Assembly (NCBI GenBank): GCA_016931535.1
Contig: JAFGEP010000042.1
Location: 1 to 48,803, forward strand
DNA: 48,803 nucleotides
Reading direction: 5' to 3'
From: Bradymonadales bacterium
Lineage (GTDB): Bacteria; Myxococcota_A; Bradymonadia; JAFGEP01
The notes below the pieces were generated by a model, which was not told the DNA's origin, ran no database searches, and was given only the letters and a program-made list of their open reading frames with translations. Position 1 is the stretch's first letter; the number at the start of each line of letters is the position of its first letter. The position numbers were made by a program, and so were the translations under genes. Below, one piece after another: positions 43,749-48,803 of this stretch.

Positions 43749-45326
43749 CTAGCCGATCAGCACCCCTTCCGCCCGGAGATTCTCCAGAAACTCGTCGACC
43801 TGCTGCTCGCGAGCCGCCCGATCGAGATAGGGCTCCCAGATCTCCTTGCCCTCGAACTGGGCACCGCTCTGCAACAAGGCGTCGATCAGCTGGCCCCGAT
43901 CGTGCTCGCCATCGAGTAGCTGGATCAGGTCGATGGCCACCGGGTTGGGGAAAATGGAGTAATGCCAGTGGGTGGTCACCGCCTGCTTGGCCTGCCCCTC
44001 GAGGCGAGCGAGGCAGCTGACCATTGGCCTGTCGGTGATTCGCGGGCAGAGGTCGCTTTGATAGGTATGGAGCTGGACGATCCCGGCAAAGTAAAGATGG
44101 ATCAGCTGGATCGCGAGGTCTTTGAGCAGCTCGGTACTGGGAGCTCCTGGCTCATCGGAGGCATGCAGCGGTGGATCCGGGCAGTGGTCCACGATGGTCT
44201 GTGCCAGCTGGTCAAACGGAATCGCAGCGGGCGAAACCTGGCTCAAGGCCGCAAATGCCCAGCGCATCGGCTCGCTGGTGATGCTCACTCTGCTGCCACC
44301 GCTCGACTCGAGCATCCACGGTTCGGGATCGTGAATGTCACCCAAGGGCTTTTCGGTCTGGAAGGAGGCCTGCACCCACATCCCCTGGACCACCACGGGG
44401 TCGACCAGCATGCTGATCTCCCGCTCGGCGTGGCACAACAGGCTGTAGCGAAACCGCCGTTCCAAGAAGAAGTCCAAGAACTGCTGGGCCTCGATCACTC
44501 CGCTGCACATCTGCATGAACCGGGCGTGGGATTCCTGCTGGTTCTCGACCTGCATCGTCTCCCGCTCACTGTCGCCGAGATAGCGGAGATCGTACTCGGC
44601 CGCCTGCTCCACGAACTGGTGAAAGTACATCGGCCGGTTCTCGTCGATGAGGTACTCGTGGTACAGGTAGCTGTCTCCACAGACCTCGATGTGCTCGATC
44701 TCCTTGCGCAGGCTCTCTGTCCGGCTGTCCTTCTCGTCTGTCTGGGTCGTCTTCAGCCAGTTGACCAGAATGCGAGCCAGACGAGCCTGCTCGGTGGGGT
44801 TGGGAGCCCGGCGCGCAAAGTATCGGAGCAGCTCCCGCAGCGGCTGGTTGTAGTACCAACCCGGATAGACATTGTAGCTGACATAGGCGACCCCATGAGG
44901 CGCCAGGTGATCCCGACAGATGGACAGGATGCTCTGACGTACCGGCTCGTCCACCCAGGAGTACACCCCGTGGCACAAGATGTAGTCGAACTGCCCCGCG
45001 TCTTGGGTCAGCTCGCGGAGGTCCAGGTGATTCAGCTCGATGTTCTCGAGCCCCAGTTCGGCGATGAACTGCCGGCCTTGCTCGATGCTTCGCCCGGACA
45101 GATCGATCCCCAAAAAACTGCTACCAGGCAGGTGGTAGGCCATGGGGATGAGATTGCCACCGCTGCCGCTACCCAGCTCCAGGACACGGCAACTCCCTAC
45201 CGGAGCAGGGGACAGGCCAAAGAGTGAGCCGATGGTGGCCAGGACATCGGGATGAGACTGGTGTTGGGCGTAAGTGGGATACAGCAGCTCGTCGTAGGTG
45301 GTCGATTCAGTGGTCAAAGACGGCAT
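43749..45326 (-). CDS. Protein-methyltransferase-like enzyme with regulatory domain
   Basis: The 525-residue protein begins MPSLTTESTTYDELLYPTYA, typical of the bacterial family related to rickettsial protein lysine methyltransferases. The SAM domain (about 40-150) has CRVLELGSGSGGNLIPMA, FLGIDLSGRSIEQG and FDYILCHGVYSWV. A methyltransferase regulatory domain follows (about 210-310, with SYLYHEYLIDENRPMYFHQF and EYDLRYLGDSE). The C-terminal third (about 330-525) is a further winged-helix-like region seen in this family. The target is not known. Rickettsial relatives methylate outer-membrane proteins, so a role at the surface is possible but only inferred. GGAG lies upstream of the ATG. The 418-bp gap to the divergent protease gene has no supported feature. 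Confidence 0.92.
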   Translation of the reverse strand: MPSLTTESTTYDELLYPTYAQHQSHPDVLATIGSLFGLSPAPVGSCRVLELGSGSGGNLIPMAYHLPGSSFLGIDLSGRSIEQGRQFIAELGLENIELNHLDLRELTQDAGQFDYILCHGVYSWVDEPVRQSILSICRDHLAPHGVAYVSYNVYPGWYYNQPLRELLRYFARRAPNPTEQARLARILVNWLKTTQTDEKDSRTESLRKEIEHIEVCGDSYLYHEYLIDENRPMYFHQFVEQAAEYDLRYLGDSERETMQVENQQESHARFMQMCSGVIEAQQFLDFFLERRFRYSLLCHAEREISMLVDPVVVQGMWVQASFQTEKPLGDIHDPEPWMLESSGGSRVSITSEPMRWAFAALSQVSPAAIPFDQLAQTIVDHCPDPPLHASDEPGAPSTELLKDLAIQLIHLYFAGIVQLHTYQSDLCPRITDRPMVSCLARLEGQAKQAVTTHWHYSIFPNPVAIDLIQLLDGEHDRGQLIDALLQSGAQFEGKEIWEPYLDRAAREQQVDEFLENLRAEGVLIG

Positions 45327-45744
45327 GGGTGAGCTCCAGGGGATCGGTATTCCCTTCGCGCATCGTGGCTGACCACTGTACTTCAGGACGGCGGTTGCGA
45401 CCAGTGAACTCTCCCCATTGTTGCTTTCAACACATAGCACAGCAGCCCCCAAAACCTCTTCCGTCGTATCCAGAAAATTCGATCGTCCAAGTCGGCTCAG
45501 ATAGCGCTCTTCCTGAAAATTCGAGTGACGATTGATCGGTTTTTCGCTTGACGGCCAGAACTGAGGTGTTAGATCCTTCTTAGGCAATCCCGAAACGATC
45601 ATGTAGTTGGAGCCGTGATCTTTGTCGGTTCTGTGTCGGATTTGCAGACCGACTCGGCAGGATGTTGACCGATTGCTATCTCGTTGGAATCTCACACACT
45701 TTTTGCAGTTGTGGTTGCCCGGTTCGACAACCAGGAGCCGATTG

Positions 45745-48700
45745 ATGACGTCGAAAAGCCTCGCTCTTCTCTGGCTGTGTTTCACCATTCCCCTCGCCTG
45801 CCTGCTCACGTGTCACGGTGATGAGACCGACCTTGCCACCACTGGCAACCGATCGGTGCTTTCCGCTGCGCTTGACGAGTGGGATGCGGGTGACGCCCTG
45901 TCGGGGGGAGAAATGGAGCTGTCCGCCGAATCGGCTCAGACTGCTGGCCAAGCAGCCAGTCCACCTGCTGGAGCCGTCACCAGGCGGCATCGGGGAGTCG
46001 AGGTCGCAGCGAACGATCTCCTGATCACCTTTCGGGAGGGAACCAGCGACGCCGTGGCGCGTGCGCATGTGCATCGGTTGGGCCACACGGTCCAGCGGCG
46101 ATTCCGGTTGGCCCGTAACCCCCGGGCGCGCGCCAATCGGCTCTACCTCGTGAGCCTCTCACCCGGGGCTGATCTGGATCGGGCCATCGAGGCGGCCCGC
46201 CGGCACCCAGCGGTAGAGGATGCCCAGCCCAACTTCGTTTACCAGGCACTGTGGCAGCCAGACGACGAGTACTTCGACCTGCAGTGGGCACAGGAGAATG
46301 CGGGCATCAATACCCCATACACCCTGTGGGGACTTGCGGGACCAGACCAGTGGGTCCAAGACGCCGACATGGACGCCAATGCGGCGCGTGATCTCCTCGA
46401 TTCCATGACAATCGGCGAGGTTGTCGTGGCCATCATCGATTCCGGCGCGGACCTGGCGCATCCCGACCTGGCGAACAGGCTCTGGGTGGGACCGGGTGGT
46501 ATTCATGGCTACGACTTCGTCAGCGACGATGATGATCCGACAGACGAGAACGGCCACGGAACCCATTGCGCGGGCATTGTCGGCGCCCTCGCCAACAACA
46601 CGATCGGAGTGGCAGGGACTGCCTACAACGTCCAGCTGATGATCCTCCGGTTTCTCGACGCCAGCGGATCGGGCTACACCAGCGATGCGATCTCGGCAGT
46701 CTACTACGCCATCGACAATGGCGCGGACATCCTGAGCAACAGCTGGGGCGGCGGCGGCTATGATGCCGCCATGGTTGATGCCATCGGGCAGGCGATGAAC
46801 GCCGGCCTCCTGTTCGTCGCGGCAGCCGGAAACGAAGCGACCGACAACGATTCCACCCCTCACTACCCATCGAGCTACGACCTCGACAACGTGATCTCGG
46901 TCGCCGCCTCCACCCCCTGGCGCGATCTCGCCGAATTCTCCAACTGGGGGCGAAACAGCGTCCACCTCGCCGCGCCGGGCGACCTCATCATCTCGACCAC
47001 CCCAACCTCGTCGACGGATGGCATCCCCGAAGCCTCCTACCAGATCGCCATGGACTACGGTTACGAGGGCCTGATCCCCTGGAGCGGCACGAGCATGTCC
47101 ACCCCGGGAGTATCGGGCGCCGCCGCCATCCTCTTCGGAGCGGGAGCCGAGCTCTGGCCGGACTGGCTGAGCAAATCCCCGACGGAGCGCATGCTCGCCG
47201 TCCGCCAGAGAATGTTCGATCGGGCGGAGCGCTGGCCGACGTTCAGTGGATTGACCGCCACCGAAGGTCACGTGAATTTGGCCGATCTGCTGGAGGACGA
47301 CGCCATTGTTCCCGCCGCGGTTGGCGGGTCGCTCCAGCTCACTATTGCTGGGCCCGACTTTGTGACACTGCGGTGCATCGCCTCGGGCGACGATGGAACC
47401 ACCGGTCGGGCCAACTACTATGACGTGAGGTACCAGCAGGGATCGACCCTGGATTTCGAGACGGCCACATGCGTAACCGGCATCTGGACGCCGAGCAGCG
47501 CTGGAACATGGGATAGCCTGTACGTGGGCGGACTGGCGCCCAACACCGATTATACCATCGGAGTGCGGGTGGTCGACAACGCCGGAAATGCGAGCACCGT
47601 CTCGCAGATCAACGTCACGACGGCCTCTGTCACCTCGTTTTTCGAGGACGACATGGAGTCGGGCACCAACGGCTGGACCAGCACAACCTGGGGACGCACC
47701 ACCTCCCAATCGCACAGCCCGAGCTACGCCTGGACGGACAGCCCGAGCGGTCTCTACCCCAACCGCAGCACCCGCGATCTGATCTCCCCCGAGATCATCA
47801 CCGGCGGCTCCGCGGTAAGCCTGTCGTTCTGGCATCGCCACGAAATAGAGCAAGGCTACGACTTCGGCTATGTCCAGGCTCGAGCCTACAACGGCAGCAG
47901 CTGGGGCAGCTGGACCACGTTTCTCAACTTTACCGGCAACCAGTACACCTGGACCCAGGTAACGGCCGAACTACCGGTGACCGGCCAGCGGATTCAGCTC
48001 AAGTTCAGCCTCGTCACCGACAAATCCGTGCAGGCCGACGGCTGGTACATCGACGATGTGCAGCTATTCGGAGGCGCACCGATCGACGTTGCCCACTTCG
48101 AGGACTACTTCCAGAACCCGGAAGGAACAGCCGATGATTGCAGTCAATGGGAGATGGCCGGACAGTGGGGATGTGAAACACAAACCCTCTCCGACAGCCC
48201 TGGCGCCAACTACTCCGTCAATTCCCGCGCCTCGGCCACCCTCATCAACCCCCTGAGCTTCTCAGGAGTCGAGGCGGCACAGGTCACCTTCCGATTCGTC
48301 TCCTTCTCCTACGAGACCAACTACGACTTCCTGTACTTCGAGTACAGCCTCGATCGGATAAACTGGCGGATCATCGACAGCTACACCGGCAGCCAGAGCG
48401 GAACGCTTACCTACCCCCTGAGTCACCTGGCCGGCCAACCTCAGGTCTGGTTCCGGTTCCGCACCAGCAGTGACTACGCCTACCAGTACGCGGGCGCTCG
48501 CATCGACGACCTCGTCGTGATGGTGCGTGAGTACGCTGCCGGTTGCACGAGCGATACCGAATGCGACGACGGGCTCTACTGCAACGGCGCGGAGACCTGC
48601 GACCTCGGAACCGGGGTCTGCCAGCCGGGTACAGCGGTCGATTGCTCGGCATTTGACGGCCCGTGCAATGCCGGCGTGTGCAACGAAGACCTCGACCTCT

Positions 48701-48803
48701 GCGAAGGCCAGCCCGCCAACGAGGGCGGCACTTGCGACGACGGCGACCTGTGCACCGTCGACGACATCTGCACGGCCGGGGTCTGCGGCGGCCATGACGT
48801 CGA
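45745..48803 (+). CDS. Multidomain subtilisin-family (S8) secreted protease, 3' end beyond the window
   Basis: The frame is open for 1019 codons to the window end. A secretion signal (residues 1-23, ending LLTC, possibly a weak lipobox) precedes a propeptide-like region (about 85-166, DLLITFREGTSD). The catalytic domain follows (about 170-490), with Asp232 in IIDSGADLAHPDL, His271 in NGHGTHCAGI, oxyanion Asn363 in AAGNEA and Ser450 in SGTSMSTPGVSG, so the triad is intact. After a fibronectin-III-like segment (about 520-630) come two MAM/concanavalin-like modules (GWYIDDVQLFG, GARIDDLVVMV). A Cys-rich TECDDGLYCNGAETC-type tail runs off the edge. The start has AGGAG 7 nt upstream. Confidence 0.95.
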   Translation, partial: MTSKSLALLWLCFTIPLACLLTCHGDETDLATTGNRSVLSAALDEWDAGDALSGGEMELSAESAQTAGQAASPPAGAVTRRHRGVEVAANDLLITFREGTSDAVARAHVHRLGHTVQRRFRLARNPRARANRLYLVSLSPGADLDRAIEAARRHPAVEDAQPNFVYQALWQPDDEYFDLQWAQENAGINTPYTLWGLAGPDQWVQDADMDANAARDLLDSMTIGEVVVAIIDSGADLAHPDLANRLWVGPGGIHGYDFVSDDDDPTDENGHGTHCAGIVGALANNTIGVAGTAYNVQLMILRFLDASGSGYTSDAISAVYYAIDNGADILSNSWGGGGYDAAMVDAIGQAMNAGLLFVAAAGNEATDNDSTPHYPSSYDLDNVISVAASTPWRDLAEFSNWGRNSVHLAAPGDLIISTTPTSSTDGIPEASYQIAMDYGYEGLIPWSGTSMSTPGVSGAAAILFGAGAELWPDWLSKSPTERMLAVRQRMFDRAERWPTFSGLTATEGHVNLADLLEDDAIVPAAVGGSLQLTIAGPDFVTLRCIASGDDGTTGRANYYDVRYQQGSTLDFETATCVTGIWTPSSAGTWDSLYVGGLAPNTDYTIGVRVVDNAGNASTVSQINVTTASVTSFFEDDMESGTNGWTSTTWGRTTSQSHSPSYAWTDSPSGLYPNRSTRDLISPEIITGGSAVSLSFWHRHEIEQGYDFGYVQARAYNGSSWGSWTTFLNFTGNQYTWTQVTAELPVTGQRIQLKFSLVTDKSVQADGWYIDDVQLFGGAPIDVAHFEDYFQNPEGTADDCSQWEMAGQWGCETQTLSDSPGANYSVNSRASATLINPLSFSGVEAAQVTFRFVSFSYETNYDFLYFEYSLDRINWRIIDSYTGSQSGTLTYPLSHLAGQPQVWFRFRTSSDYAYQYAGARIDDLVVMVREYAAGCTSDTECDDGLYCNGAETCDLGTGVCQPGTAVDCSAFDGPCNAGVCNEDLDLCEGQPANEGGTCDDGDLCTVDDICTAGVCGGHDV

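Overview
The window is high-GC DNA from a Gram-negative bacterium. The best guess is a Myxococcota, Bradymonadota or other deltaproteobacterial-type lineage. Support for this is indirect: many Cys-rich secreted proteins and lipoproteins with CxxDGxxC-type repeats, a class II HMG-CoA reductase plus mevalonate kinase (mevalonate isoprenoid route), a SUMF1-type lipoprotein, and multidomain secreted enzymes. No rRNA or tRNA gene and no CRISPR array was seen.

Region 1 (1-14 kb) is an accessory zone with decay. It carries a patatin-like phospholipase, a SUMF1-domain lipoprotein, an unknown lipoprotein, a divergent arsR/arsM pair, an O-methyltransferase, a broken tetR-hcp chimera, a perR-katG operon, an aspA remnant and an orphan hydF. 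Copies of one short inverted-repeat element are scattered through it, at 141-222, 1195-1611, 7843-8039 and 13880-13923. One copy supplies the sequence just before a lipoprotein start codon, and another supplies the stop codon of hydF.

Region 2 (14-21.4 kb) encodes mostly cell-envelope or secreted proteins and small modifying enzymes: a membrane-anchored gluzincin-like peptidase, a lipoprotein GH5-type glycosidase whose barrel strands are in circularly permuted order, a methyltransferase, a GNAT-YoaP protein, an ICMT-like methyltransferase and an unknown secreted protein.

Region 3 (21.6-37.4 kb) is the biochemical centre. A six-gene minus-strand operon runs FAD subunit, [2Fe-2S]/Mo hydroxylase, ssnA, mocA, yqeB, yqeC. 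This is the gene set of the selenium-dependent molybdenum hydroxylase system. About 6 kb upstream lies a single gene fusing a NifS/CsdB-type cysteine (selenocysteine) desulfurase to selenophosphate synthetase SelD. Together these can be read as a route from selenocysteine through selenophosphate to a labile selenium cofactor on a Mo hydroxylase; this is inference from family knowledge and proximity. Between them lie rsgA, mvk-mvaA and a dCache-HAMP-cyclase-PilZ-like sensor.

Region 4 (37.8-48.8 kb) holds two small methyltransferases, a conserved CPxC protein, two Cys-rich lipoproteins (one with four tandem copies of a roughly 90-residue Cys-rich module), a protein-methyltransferase-like enzyme with a regulatory domain, and a subtilisin-family protease that runs off the right edge.

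Promoters and operators are proposed only where a -35/-10 pair with 17-nt spacing or a clear inverted repeat is visible. All family assignments come from reading motifs by eye, without a database search.
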